This document shows positions 11,413 to 23,362 of a DNA stretch of 64,000 nt, one piece after another. The first letter of the stretch is position 1; each line of letters starts with the position of its first letter. Origin of the DNA: Aralia elata. Lineage: Eukaryota > Streptophyta > Magnoliopsida > Apiales > Araliaceae. The translations under genes were made by a program, and so were the position numbers. Where the stretch lies: NCBI GenBank assembly GCA_034770075.1, contig CM068385.1, positions 1,124,223 to 1,188,222 on the forward strand. Reading direction: 5' to 3'. The notes under the pieces are model-generated. The model did no database searches and was not told the origin of the DNA. It was given only the letters and a program-made list of their open reading frames with translations.

Positions 11413-11866
11413 AAGGAGAAGCTGCTCCTCTTGGTTCTCACGATTTGCTCCGTACTTTCTTGAATAATGAAAACATAATTTGAAGTAGAATAAAATAAAC
11501 CTAAACAAAGGAGCAAAAACTAAGATGTGTGTGTTACTTCTATGTAATTTAATTCGATTTGTTTTAAAGTATTGTGGTGTGCTTATGTACTTTTTATATC
11601 ATGTTGGTGTGCAATAATAATAATAAATAAATAAATATTGATCGTATACTATGTTTTTATTCTAATACGTAGACCTTATTATAATTGTCTCAAGTGTTCT
11701 TTCAATGTATTTTGTACATATATCATATGCATCGTACTTAAAATTCATTCGGTTATTATTTTTATAGCGTTTGATTTAAAAACACAATGTAAGATAATAA
11801 TACTCAGTTTGTAGATACTTCCATAACATGCGTGAAGCTATTTGAATTCTAATGTATAATTTTTTA

Positions 11867-11907
<41 letters not shown>

Positions 11908-12614
11908 CAAGCAACAACCAAAATCTATAGTAAAAGTTATTATCATTTGCTAATATTTTTATTCTGGAATAACTCAGGTTTCACATAAATAAATACATGG
12001 AGGACGTCAGAACAAACATAAACTCTAGAAATTTTGACTCTCTACGTCTTTATTCATTACGTTCGAGTTCGAATGCATATCAAAATTTAATGGATTGACT
12101 CAATAAATTTTTTTAGGTTAATTTAATCTATCACTAACTTATCTAAAATAATAGTATACCAAAACTTAATGTAATGTGTCAATACTATTGTCTTGGGTCA
12201 TTTTATGCATGGTCTCAATAGTGTAGTGTTGTATTAAGTCATTTTAGGGGTTGTTTGTTTACTTTTGAATGAGTCTGAATATGACTGAATAAGTCATTCA
12301 GACCGTTTATTTTACAAATTTTAAATTGTGAATGTCTCTGAACAATTCTTCCAAAAACTTGTTACTGAATCGATAAAAAATAATGTTGAATGATATTTTT
12401 ACTTATATACCCTCATTGACAATTAAAACCTACATTCACTATCCATCTTTCAATGTATTTTGTACATATATCATATGCATCGTACTTAAAATTCATTCGG
12501 TTATTATTTTTATACCGTTTGATTTAAAAACACAACGTAAGATAATAATACTCAGTTTGTGGATACTTTCATAACATGGGTGAAGCTATTTGAATTCTAA
12601 TGTATAATTTTTTA

Positions 12615-12660
<46 letters not shown>

Positions 12661-13104
12661 GGGTCGCGTTCTGGTCAGGACTCCCGTACATAAGTTAAAA
12701 TCCGAACTTCTGTTCTGAACCAATGGATGATATCCAACGGTTGGGAAAATAAATTGATAGGAAAAATAAACTCGGACCATCATTCCGAACGGGTTACGGG
12801 TCATTTTAGCTCCATTTCCATTTCACAGCTTGAAACTCTGGCCGACTCTCTCTCCATCCCATTTCACGACCTCCATTCCATTTCGCGACTCTCTCTCTCT
12901 CTCACACAAAGCTCCGGACGAAATCAACTCGCGAAACTCTGGCCCAAAGCTTCCACTGTCTCTCTGTCTCTCGTTGTATCTCTTTCTCCAAGGTAAATCT
13001 AGGGTTGATGAAAAGCTTTTTAGACCAGTTTTTGGAGAAAGGAATTTCAATAAGGAACTCGGATCTTTAGGTAATGACACTTTAGATATATCATGGAATT
13101 GAAG

Positions 13105-13296
13105 CGTCTTGAGCATGAGAATGCAGGAAAAGTGACTGGTATGTTACTGGAGATGGACTAAACAGAGGTGCTCCATCTCATTGAATCCCCAGATGCCTTG
13201 AAGAAGAAAGTTGCTGAGGCCCTGGATGTGCTTCGTTTAGCAACAACAACGGGTTCTGATCTTGGTGATCAGCTTGGTTCTCTTAACTCTGAGTGA
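13105..13296 (+). pseudogene. Captured C-terminal (MLLE/PABC) exon of poly(A)-binding protein
   Basis: The reading frame gives LEHENAGKVTGMLLEMD, a stop, then TEVLHLIESPDALKKKVAEA, and continues to …GSLNSE and a TGA stop at 13,294. AGKVTGMLLEMD…EVLHLIESP…LKKKV is the hallmark of the MLLE peptide-binding domain at the end of cytoplasmic poly(A)-binding proteins. The internal TAA at 13,159-13,161 stands where the family has CAA (Gln), a single C-to-T change. Only the last exon and some 3' UTR (to about 13,450) were captured, so it cannot make a functional protein. Confidence 0.85.
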
Positions 13297-13719
13297 ATGA
13301 ACTTCAGTTGGTAGATTTGTTGCCTGAGGACCCAATTTTCTGTAGGGTTGGTGAGCTGTGAACATGGCGTTTTCCCTCCTGGATTGTGTTTCATTTTGCA
13401 GTGGGTTTTCTCCGAAGTTGAGATAGAAATTCTTTTAACTACAGCATGTTGTGTATCGTTGTTGGCAAGTGTTTGGTTGTTTTATACCATTTGCTATGTC
13501 AATTAATCAAACGAATCCAAAAGGAAGAAAAAAGAAGAGGAGGTTTCATTTTTGTCATTCAATGCCTTCCATCTATATATTATTGCATCAAACAAACATT
13601 TTTGTGTGACCAGAATCAAGAAAAGATACCAAAATAAAATTAACCAAAGAAATAAGCTTAGAAAATATCCTTTCATCTTTGTATTATAGCATGAAACAAC
13701 CAAGTAAATTACCAAGATC

Positions 13720-14118
13720 AAGAAAAGATAAAAATTGGAACACCCACTTCTAATAAACGTGATTGACACAATTCTGTTTGCATTTCGCCTTCTAGTTCTA
13801 GCAAATTGAAGTAGTAAAGATTTGGTTTACACACATTAGCAATTCTAACTAGTGCTCCAATAGGAAGCTTCAAGTCATCATCATTATCATCTTCTGTAAT
13901 GTATTCATTCCATTTTGAAGTTGCACCTTTGACTGCCGATGCCTCTCGCTGCCATGGCGCTTTTGCTGAAAGATTGTCATTGTCATTAGACTCATCACTA
14001 TCTTCTTGAGTTATGTAATCTCTCCATTTGGATGCCCCCATGTCAACAGTTTGCCTTGCGTAATCACTCTGTTTCGAATTCACCATTGGTCCTCCAGGTT
14101 TGCTTGGCTGCTTCTCTG
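13720..14118 (-). pseudogene. Captured exon of an unidentified acidic protein with repeated SKWxxYIT motifs
   Basis: On the minus strand an exon following an AG acceptor near 14,119 reads through GASKWRDYITQEDSDE and GATSKWNEYITEDDNDDD, two copies of an A/T-S-K-W-x-x-Y-I-T-x-(E/D) motif in an acidic context. The repeated SK-W motif faintly recalls MRN-complex-interacting (MRNIP-type) proteins. I would not name it on that basis. The downstream part runs into non-coding sequence. It is carried by the surrounding transposon. Confidence 0.45.
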
Positions 14119-14460
14119 CAAAACAAAAGTATCTCGAGTTCTCAACAGAGTCTAGATACTAATGAAGGCCTAAAAGCTTAAAACTCACCCAGTAGGCTAG
14201 TACACATTCCACTGCCAAATTCTTAGGCTATTTCTAATAAAATTCAAGTTCATCAAAATGGTGTACACTTCAAAAATCATATACTATACACACATATATG
14301 CATTTGGATTAAGAATTTTGACGAGCAAAATCAAACAGTTGAACCAATAATCATGTATATGTAGGCATAACAATATTAACAAGAGAAACCAAGCAATAGA
14401 AATACTTAATCATAAATATTGAAGCCATTCATATTAAGAATTTTGAAAAGAAAAATTACT

Positions 14461-14800
14461 TCAATTCCATGATATATCTAAAGTGTCATTACCTAAAGAT
14501 CCGAGTTCCTTATTGAAATTCCTTTCTCCAAAAATTGGTCTAAAAAGTTTTTCATTACTCTTCCTAGTATCCAAACCACTAGAAGAGGCAGAATAGTTCC
14601 TCAATTTTGGTTTCTTGAACAATGCTTTCGGCATTTCCGTCACAATCATTGGCTCAGACACATTCCCTGCATATCAAAAAGTAGCAATTAAGCAGATAAA
14701 ACATAAACAAACAGGAATTCATTATTTCATTAATTTTCAACACCTGAGTTATCTTTATCTTCTTCGTCTTCTTTTTCCGGATCGATGTACTCGGTCCCTA
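14461..14800 (-). pseudogene. Captured upstream exons of the same unidentified gene
   Basis: The minus strand shows an acidic/lysine exon (about 14,745-14,790, PEKEDEEDKDNSG) and then, after an ATATGCAG acceptor near 14,669, an exon encoding MSEPMIVTEMPKALFKKPK and, further on, LFRPIFGERNFNKELGS, ending at 14,461. The last ~97 bp of this exon also occur on the plus strand at 13,007-13,104. They therefore form an inner inverted repeat and suggest that capture preceded or accompanied TIR formation. Confidence 0.5.
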
Positions 14801-15168
14801 TATGGGTCAAGATCTGGTCCGGGAGCCAGTGTACTCGGTCCCTTCATCTTCTTTTTCCGCGAGAGACAGAGAGACAGTGGAAGCTTTGGGCCAGAGTTTC
14901 GCGAGTTGATTTCGTCCGGAGCTTTGTGTGAGAGAGAGAGAGAGTCGCGAAATGGAATGGAGGTCGTGAAATGGGATGGAGAGAGAGTCGGCCAGAGTTT
15001 CAAGCTGTGAAATGGAAATGGAGCTAAAATGACCCGTAACCCGTTCGGAATGATGGTCCGAGTTTATTTTTCCTATCAATTTATTTTCCCAACCGTTGGA
15101 TATCATCCATTGGTTCAGAACAGAAGTTCGGATTTTAACTTATGTACGGGAGTCCTGACCAGAACGCG

Positions 15169-15172
<4 letters not shown>

Positions 15173-15225
<53 letters not shown>
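15173..15225. repeat. (TA)n microsatellite flanking the Pack-MULE-like element
   Basis: About 26 TA dinucleotides follow the right terminal repeat. A matching run (12,617-12,658) precedes the left one. Together they mark the target AT tract of the spacer unit. Confidence 0.9.
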
Positions 15226-15227
<2 letters not shown>

Positions 15228-15568
15228 CAAGCAACAACCAAAATCTATAGTAAAAGTTATTATCATTTGCTAATATTCTTATTCTGGAATAACTCAGGTT
15301 TCACATAAATAAATACATGGAGGACGTCAGAACAAACATATACTCTAGAAATTTTGACTCTCTAATTAAGTATTTATTCATTATGTTCGAGTTCGAATGC
15401 ATATCAAGATTTAATGAATTGACTCAATAATATTTTTTAGGTCAATTTAATCTATCACTAACTTGTCTAAAATAATAGTATACCAAAACTTAATGTAATG
15501 TGTCAATACTATTGTCTTGGGTCATTTTATGCATGGTCTCAATAGTGTAGTGTTGTATTGAGTCATTT

Positions 15569-16176
15569 TAGGGGTTGTTTGTTTACTTTTGAATGAGTCT
15601 GAATATGATTGAATAAGTCATTCAGACCGTTTATTTTACAAATTTTAAATTGTGAATGCCTCTGAACAATTCTTCCAAAAACTTGTTACTGAATCGATAA
15701 AAAATAATGTTGAATGATATTTTTACTTACATATCCTCATTGACAATTAAAACCTACATTCACTATCCATCTTGTACAAATTATTTCTGATTTTTTTTTA
15801 ACAAATTGGTCAATAACCAATTTAATGAATGTTGGTGTAATCTTTTGTTTTGATTTTATTGATTGATAGAATGTTAATAATATATATTTTTAGTGTTTTA
15901 TTCTTAAAATTATATTAATAATAGTATAATCTATCAAATATTGTTCAAAAAATTATATTTAATTTTTCTTAAATAACATTGATTATTTATAATAACATAA
16001 TAAATTTATTCATAATGACCTAGAAAGGTTAAAATACGTAGGAAATATTTATCTTAGACAGACAATTATCAAACACGTCATTTTATTCCATATTTAAAGT
16101 TTCTACTTTATTCAGCTCATTCATATTCTCTTATACATTCAAGACTTTGCATTAAGTTTTATCGAACAACCCCCTA
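15569..16176. mobile_element. Full-length ~608-bp MITE (family 1, copy 2)
   Basis: It matches the element at 4256-4860 throughout, with ends TAGGGGTTGTTTG and the complement of CAACCCCCTA. It is followed by the same flank (GTCCAACACAGACTC), so it was carried by segmental duplication rather than inserted anew. Confidence 0.6.
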
Positions 16177-17702
16177 GTCCAACACAGACTCACTTAAAAG
16201 GTCATTTTTGAAAGTTTTAATAACAAGTTGTTTGAGTTCTTATGTTTTTATTAAATTATCTCATAAGTCATACGTTATATTATTAAGGTGATGTTATTGC
16301 TAGGGATTTTAAATTTTTAGTTTCAATAATTATCTCAAATGATGTCTGACTATAACATTGGTTGGATAAATCTCATATGATTGATTATATTCTAAATTAT
16401 TATTAAAATGTTCAATATCATGTCATTTGAGACTCATTTATAAAATCAAAAATTTAAAATCCCTAGCATTAATTCATCATATTATTATGATGTGGGCCGG
16501 CATGTTACATGTTTCACATCAGAACCATACCAGCAATTTGTCCAGATAGGAGTATTATATATATATATATATATATCATATTCCTATCAACGAAATATCT
16601 AATTGGTTACATATATTCGTGTTTGCAAATACTCCAAAACTCCAATCTTGTAATAATTATTTTTGAGCATCAATTAAAACCCAAATATCCAAATAGCGAG
16701 TGCTAAAATGAAGATTATTGTATACAATTGTGAAATGTGGTTAACTTGATCCCATAATAATGTATTATCGGCTGGTCCGAAATTAAATTTTATTTTTGTA
16801 ACTAACACAAACAAAATAACCATATATAAAAAATAACTAAGAAAAACCTTAATTCAAACATTATACTCAAACAGTTTAGTTCTAACCGACCAATAATATT
16901 TTTTAATTTATTATTATTATTTATTATTATTTTTAAATTTTACGTAATTACCTATCACATACATTAAGGACCAGGACTACATTGTTTACCTAAAAAATTA
17001 TATAAGGACAATTATAAAATAAAAAATGTACACGGACTAAATTAAACTGAAGTAAAAATTCAAGGACTTAAAAGGTCCCTTTTGCCAAATATAAGGATAA
17101 GACATTAGTTTTAGAGGTATGGAGGATCGTCTAAAAAAGGCATGACAAAAAAAAGGAGAAAACAAATCTTTAGAAAGCTTATCTTTATTATGCAAATAGT
17201 ATTTGTGGCACAGACATGATTATGTGCATGCAATTAAAAAGTATATTGTATTCTTCAAAAAATATTATTTTTTTTAAAAAAAAAATTGACAGAATTTTCG
17301 TCGGAATTATTATTATTTCGGTCGATTTTATGATGCACGACATGAGCGAAAATTGTTCGTGTCCTTGGTTATTACTATTTTTGATAGAATTCCGTCGGGA
17401 TTAAATTATTTTCGAGGGAATATTCCGTCAGATAATTTCGTGGGAATTCAATTCGTCGAAAATAATTCCGTCAAAATTAGGTTGTTTTATTATAGTGCAA
17501 TGGGAACTGAATTATACTTATTTAATGTTTGAGAGATTAAAAAATTATTAATTAAAATTCATTATATTTGCACTCGAATTTAACTGTGAGCTAGCATTTT
17601 GAAAAAGAGGGGCTCGAAAGTCTACTACTATGGATGAGTACTAACAATAAGTCTTTCACGTTAGTTGCGCTTTTGGATAAATTAATAAATGTTAAAATTA
17701 TG

Positions 17703-17736
<34 letters not shown>

Positions 17737-17764
17737 CATTAATAATTTATTCGACTTCTTCAAC

Positions 17765-17901
17765 TATAAAAGGAAACAAACATGTAGTACCTTATGCCTC
17801 TCCATCTCTCAACTCTTTTCTTCCTTGCTTCCTTTGTATTTGATTGTTCCCCTCCCTCTCCCTCTATCTCACTAGTCACATCCTCCCGATAGTTAATTAA
17901 G
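17765..17901 (+). promoter_or_regulatory. TATA box and 5' UTR exon of SOD-like copy C
   Basis: TATAAAA at 17,765-17,771 and the downstream leader are identical to those of copy B. Upstream, at about 17,657, 32 bp of the promoter-proximal module present in copy B (between AAGTCTT and TTCACGTTAG) are missing. Confidence 0.65.
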
Positions 17902-18006
17902 GTAACACTCCTAGCTCTCCCTCTATCTCCAGTACTTAACTCACTTTTATGATAATTAATTAGTAATAAATTAATGTAATCAGTGTTTTTTACGATATAC
18001 AGCAAA

Positions 18007-19268
18007 ATGTCGAGTGCTATTGCCTATCTTACCAGTAATAGCGGTGTAACCGGAAGTGTCAACTTCACCCAACAAGGTAAAACATAATTCAATAGGCAGT
18101 ATATATACTCTTCCTTACTTACTTTGTAAGCTTGGTTAGGTTACAAGTTTAAGTCTCGTTAAGAATCTTCTCCCGTCATGTAATTAAAGATCGATCGATC
18201 TAAAACTAATCGGTTTATTAACTTTTATTTTCAGGATCGACTGATTCTGTTGGTATAAGTGTGAATGCCAGTGGCGTCGCTACAGGGTTTCATGCTTTGC
18301 ATATCAATACCTATGGAGACATATCTCAAGGGAGAAATACAACTGGTATATAGCGTCCATATATGATATATATATATATATGTATATATATATAACGCAT
18401 TTTAGGTCAAATTATTTTTCAATGGTAAACATTACATGTTAGGGCCTTAGAGTAATGGATTAAGGGGTTTTTGGAAGAACACGCGCGTATTGGATTAACT
18501 TACTTTTGATATATTAATTGTTGTACTTGCAGGAGCGGTTTTCAATCCTACCAATGGGATGAATCCTATTGGTGATCTGCAAACTATTAAGGGTACAAAT
18601 GGTATTTACTCTATCATATACATATATATATATATATAATATATATATATATACACGCCTTCATTTTGTTTTATTCATTAATTATTTCTGATGTGAGCAT
18701 TAGAATTTAGGTTGTGTATAGGAATTATGTTTCAATAAGTGAATTTCATAATTATGATTAATAATTCTCTTAATTAACCTTTCATCTATATTATAAAGGA
18801 GTACAGAAATTTAATGTATTGGTCTTTAACATATTCTTATGTTCTTGTGTGATTTAGGCTTTGTACAAGAAGACAAGACATCCGCCTCGGTATTTTATTT
18901 TGGCGTCATTTCTTTGCTTATATTAATTTTTTTTGCTTGTCCTTGATAAGTTCTTTTAATAACGATTTTGATATATATAACAAAATAAACATTTTAAAAC
19001 GGTCTTTGAGAAACACATGTTCATAAAAAAGTGACTTTTTGAGATTAAAAAGTCTTAACATATTAATTAATTGGTACTTATGTAATTATGTTACAAGTCG
19101 TAAGCATTGTTTTTCTTTCCTAATTAAATTAAGGTGTTGGTAAATGTTTTCAGATTTCCTTGTTTGACGGGCAAAATTGCATTATTGGAAGAGCAGTTGT
19201 GATCTATGGAAATAATAATCCCAATAGTCCAGCAATTGCATGGGGTAAGCAAATTCTATTATTACTTG

Positions 19269-19323
<55 letters not shown>

Positions 19324-20005
19324 ATCTTATCACCTTGTAATATCTATTAACAACCGAACTTAATCGATACAAATAATAATTCAGAAAAAGTAAAAATACG
19401 AACAACGCAAAATAAATAAATAAATAAAGAGGGCATAGAGGTGAGAGAGGTGAGAGGACAGTTACCTCACGTTCTTTTGCATGAGATATTCATTTATAAT
19501 AATAATATTTTGAGAAATTATATATAAAAATATTTTTTTTATACATAACATGAGAGTGAGTGTATTCTATTATGTAAAATGATGTCGTTTTGAGGAAACG
19601 TGAAATAACTCTCATCTCTCTTTTTGTTATAAATAATTTAGAGAAACCCTTATGCGGCGGTGGGAGGTTCTTGAACAGTGTTTTTAAAAAAAAACAAATC
19701 TGTCAAAACGACTTCGTTTTGACAGACTGTGTACAAATTTAACTTACAAAGATGTGTAGCTCCATTATTCCCATATATATATATATATATATATATAGAT
19801 TAACAATAATGTCGAAGGGTACAATTTAAACGGTACTTACGTTAATGAAAGCTTTTAAAATATTAATTATTTTCAAAAGTCAAACGGTCATTGACAACGC
19901 AATATTATTCTATCATTCGCAATCTTTCACAAATCCTTATTAATTAATTAATTAATGTTATCTTTAATTAATCTATTTGCAGGTGTTGTTGGCCGCTTGC
20001 CCTGA
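18007..20005 (+). CDS. Cu/Zn superoxide dismutase-like protein, metal site lost (copy C, six exons, 131 aa)
   Basis: Exons are 18,007-18,076, 18,235-18,345, 18,533-18,601, 18,858-18,889, 19,154-19,244 and 19,983-20,005. Sizes and phases equal those of copy B and the frame is open throughout. Seven coding substitutions separate it from copy B. Six change the protein (P2S, P25S, R80K, P101Q, T118N, N119S) and one is silent. The lost ligands are the same as in copy B: only H46 of the copper His remains, with N48, V63 and Y112 in the other places, and R57 and W124 replace the disulfide cysteines. A poly(A) signal lies at 20,082-20,087. Intron 5 carries a ~150-bp insertion with a 13-bp-arm palindrome (19,699-19,726). 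It is probably expressed like copy B, but its function is unknown and it is not expected to be a dismutase. Confidence 0.85.
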
Positions 20006-20299
20006 AAGGAGAAGTTGCTCCTCTTGGTTCTCACGATTTGCTCCGTACTTTCTTGAATAATGAAAACTTAATTTGAAGTAGAATAAAATAATCCTAAACA
20101 AAGGAGCAAAAACTAAGATGTGTGTGTTGCTTCTATGTAATTTAATTCGATTTGTTTTAAAGTATTGTGGTGTGCTTATGTACTTTTTATATCATGTTGG
20201 TGTGCAATAATAATAATAATAAATAAATAAATAAAAATTAATCGTATACTATGTTTTTTATTTTAATATGTAGACCTTATTATAATTCTCTCAAGGGTT

Positions 20300-21030
20300 C
20301 TATCAATGTATTTTGTACATATATCATATGCATCGTACTTAAAATTTATTTAGTTATTATTGTTTATAGCGTTTGATTTAAAAACACAACGTAATATAAT
20401 AATACTCAGTTCGTGAATACTTCCATAACATGGGTGAAGCTATTTGAATTCCAATGTATAATTTTTTATGTATATATATACTACAAGCAACAACCAAAAA
20501 TCTATAGTAAAAGTTATTATCATTTACTAATATTCTTATTCTGGAATAACTCAGGTTTTACATAAATAAATACATGGAGGACGTCAGAACAAACATATAC
20601 TCTAGAAATTTTGACTCTCTAAGTCTTTATTCATTATGTTCGAGTTCGAATGCATATCAAGATTTAATGGATTGACTCAATAATATTTTTTAGGTCAATT
20701 TAATCTATCACTAACTTATCTAAAATAATAGTATACCAAAACTTAATATAATGTGTCAATACTATTGTCTTGGGTCATTTTATGCATGGTCTCAATAGTG
20801 TAGTGTTGTATTTAGTCATTTTAGGCGCTGGTTATTTACTTTTGAATGAGCCTGAATATGACTGAATAAGTCATTCAGACCGTTTATTTTACAAATTTTA
20901 AATTGTGAATGCCTCTGAACAATTCTTCCAAAAACTTGTTACTGAATCGATAAAAAATAATGTTGAATGATATTTTTACTTACATACCCTCGTTGACAAT
21001 TAAAACCTACATTCACTATCCATCTTGTCC
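20300..21030. repeat. Single copy of the ~735-bp spacer unit
   Basis: The unit starts ATCAATGTATTTTGTAC and runs to the middle of the third MITE without the tandem junction seen in the other spacers. Its AT tract is short (about 20,468-20,480). Confidence 0.75.
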
Positions 21031-21427
21031 AAATTATTTTTGATTTTTTTAACAAATTGGTCAATAACCAATTTAATGAATGTTAGTGTACTCTTTTGTT
21101 TTGATTTTATTGACCGATAGAATGTTAATAATATATATTTTTAGTGTTTTATTCTTAAAATTATATTAATAATAGTATAATCTATCAACTATTGTTCAAA
21201 AATTTATATTTAATTTTTCTTAAATAACATTGATTATTTATAATAACATAATAAATTTATTCATAACGACCCAGAAAGGTTAAAATACATAGGAAATATT
21301 TATCTTAGACAAACAATTATCAAACACATCATTTTATTTCATATTTAAAATTTATACTTTTTTCAGCTCATTCAGATTCTCTTATACATTCAAGACTTTA
21401 CATTAAGTTTTATCGAATAACCCCTTA
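20822..21427. mobile_element. Full-length ~606-bp MITE (family 1, copy 3)
   Basis: It is homologous over its whole length to 4256-4860 but somewhat more diverged (left end TAGGCGCTGGTTATTTAC, right end CCCCTTAGTC). Confidence 0.55.
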
Positions 21428-22339
21428 GTCCAACACAAACTCACTTAAAAGGTCATTCTTGAAAGTTTTAATAATAAGTTGTTTGAGTTCTTATGTTCTT
21501 ATTAAATTATCTCATAATTCATACCCTATATTATTAGGGTGATGTTATTGTTAGGAGTTTTAAATTTTTGGTTTCAAAAATTATCTCAAATGATGTCTAA
21601 CTATAACATTGGTTGGATAAATCTCATATGATTGATTATATTCTAAATTATCATTAAAATATTCAATATCATGTCATTTTAGACTTATTTATAACATCAA
21701 AAATTTAAAATTCCTGGCATTAATTCATCGTATTATTATGATGTGGGCCGGCATGTTACATGTTTCACATCAGAACCATACCAGCAATTTGTCCAGATAG
21801 ATTATTTATTGTTTGTTTTCTAAATTTTAATGCATTACCCCATAATTCAGAAAAAGGACCATTGACTTGATTATTAAATTTAAGAACAAACAACTGACCA
21901 AAAAAGATGCATTATTGAGCGTTTCAAACAATACAAGGGTAATACATACCACTTAATCATGAATGAAATAGTCAAATGACATCCACACAAAAAAATAATA
22001 AGTAAATTTTTTAAATTAATTATAATTATTGAAACTATTTTTATTAAAAAAAATCATATTAACTTATTTCATATTTTCATAAATTGATTTTATAAAGTCA
22101 AATATTTCTCGAGTCTAAGGCTTGTATAATTGTAAGTTTGTAAACAAGCAATAAACTTAGTACTCCCATAATTTCTAATAATAAGATTATCATTAATTTT
22201 TAAAAATCAATTTGATATAATTTTTCTTAAATTTAAAAATTGAGTGACCATTTTTGTGTTATTAATTATATAGATAATACAAATTGTAGATTATACTTAT
22301 ATGTAATAAACTTTTAATGGAAGTCAGATTCCTCTTGCA

Positions 22340-22400
<61 letters not shown>

Positions 22401-23314
22401 GCGACCATTATAATTAAATGGAAGTGTTGGATGGTTTATTAGAAGTTCACACCCTATCTTTCTTTCTTTCTTTTTTTTTTTCCTTTTTTCCTTTTTTATT
22501 TCTTTCTTTTTTTTTCTCACGAAGAAAACGCATCAAGAATAATTTATATCAGGGCCATCAGGCCAACTCATTGATAAAAAGTCTACTAAAAAGACAAATC
22601 ATGGGTTGTTGGGTATAAATCAATTTTAAGTTTTATACTTCTTTCATTTTAAAAAAAGAGTTTCATCTGTAAAATTTTTATTTTTTAATTCTTACGTGTT
22701 TCCCCATTCACATGCAATCAATAATTGAACTTGTGGAATTAGTAATTTCGGTTTACTGTTGACCAAACTAAATTGAAATATTGTATTATTTTTATTTATT
22801 TTTTTCATATGACATTCTATTTTTTTAAGAGTATTTGTAGTATTTATTAACTTTTTTTTACGATTGGTCCTCTTATATTATATTGTTAGAAAGGATTATA
22901 ATTTCAATTTTTCTTACTACAATTTTTTAATTTTTATATCAAATTACGATTTTAATATATTTTAACCTTTTGAACAGTTATATAAAATTTAAAAATAAAA
23001 AAACAAATTAACTGCTAATTAATTTGCAGTAATGCTCAAAAGTCTACCGCACCATGACACCAGCAAGTCTTTTAATAATAATTTCAGAAATAACACCGGA
23101 GTTTCCCGGTAGTTGGGGCTATGAATATGTACTACCTACTAAATAATTAATGAAATATATAACAATAATTTCTTCTTCATCTTCATCAACTGAGAATTTT
23201 ATGTTTTTTTATTTTATTCTGCCGTAAGAAGACTTTTTGTCAAATAATTTCTTTTAACAAATATGACTTTTTTTATGAGTGGTCGTTATTATCAAGGTAA
23301 CAATGATGTTATCA

Positions 23315-23362
<48 letters not shown>

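Larger units (their letters stand above)
8034..11700 (+). repeat. Segmental duplication block containing SOD-like copy B (pairs with 16,546-20,300)
   Basis: The block runs from the Stowaway right end through the promoter, all six exons and the 3' UTR of copy B. It is repeated in the same orientation at 16,546-20,300 with only scattered substitutions, plus length changes in (AT)n tracts. Intron sequence is almost as conserved as the exons, indicating a recent duplication. The main differences are a 32-bp promoter deletion and an insertion near 19,640-19,790 in the second block. Confidence 0.85.
12661..15172. mobile_element. Pack-MULE-like element with ~313-bp identical terminal inverted repeats
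   Basis: The ends begin GGGTCGCGTTCTGGTC. The left arm 12,661 to about 12,973 is repeated in reverse complement at about 14,860-15,172, with no difference that I can see. The element sits in an (AT)n tract, so no clean target duplication can be read. Between the arms are pieces of at least two genes: the C-terminal MLLE domain of a poly(A)-binding protein, and exons of an unidentified acidic protein, one of which is present at both sides in opposite orientation (13,007-13,104 and 14,460-14,556). There is no transposase. Long TIRs plus transduplicated exons fit a Pack-MULE, but that class name is inference. Confidence 0.7.
11699..15770. repeat. Two tandem copies of the ~735-bp spacer unit, the second split by a large transposon
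   Basis: Unit copies start at 11,699 and 12,447 with the same junction sequence as at 994 and 3726. The second copy is interrupted in its AT tract by the 2.5-kb element at 12,661-15,172 and resumes with TTACAAGCAACAACC at about 15,226. There is no gene of the cluster in this interval. Confidence 0.8.
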
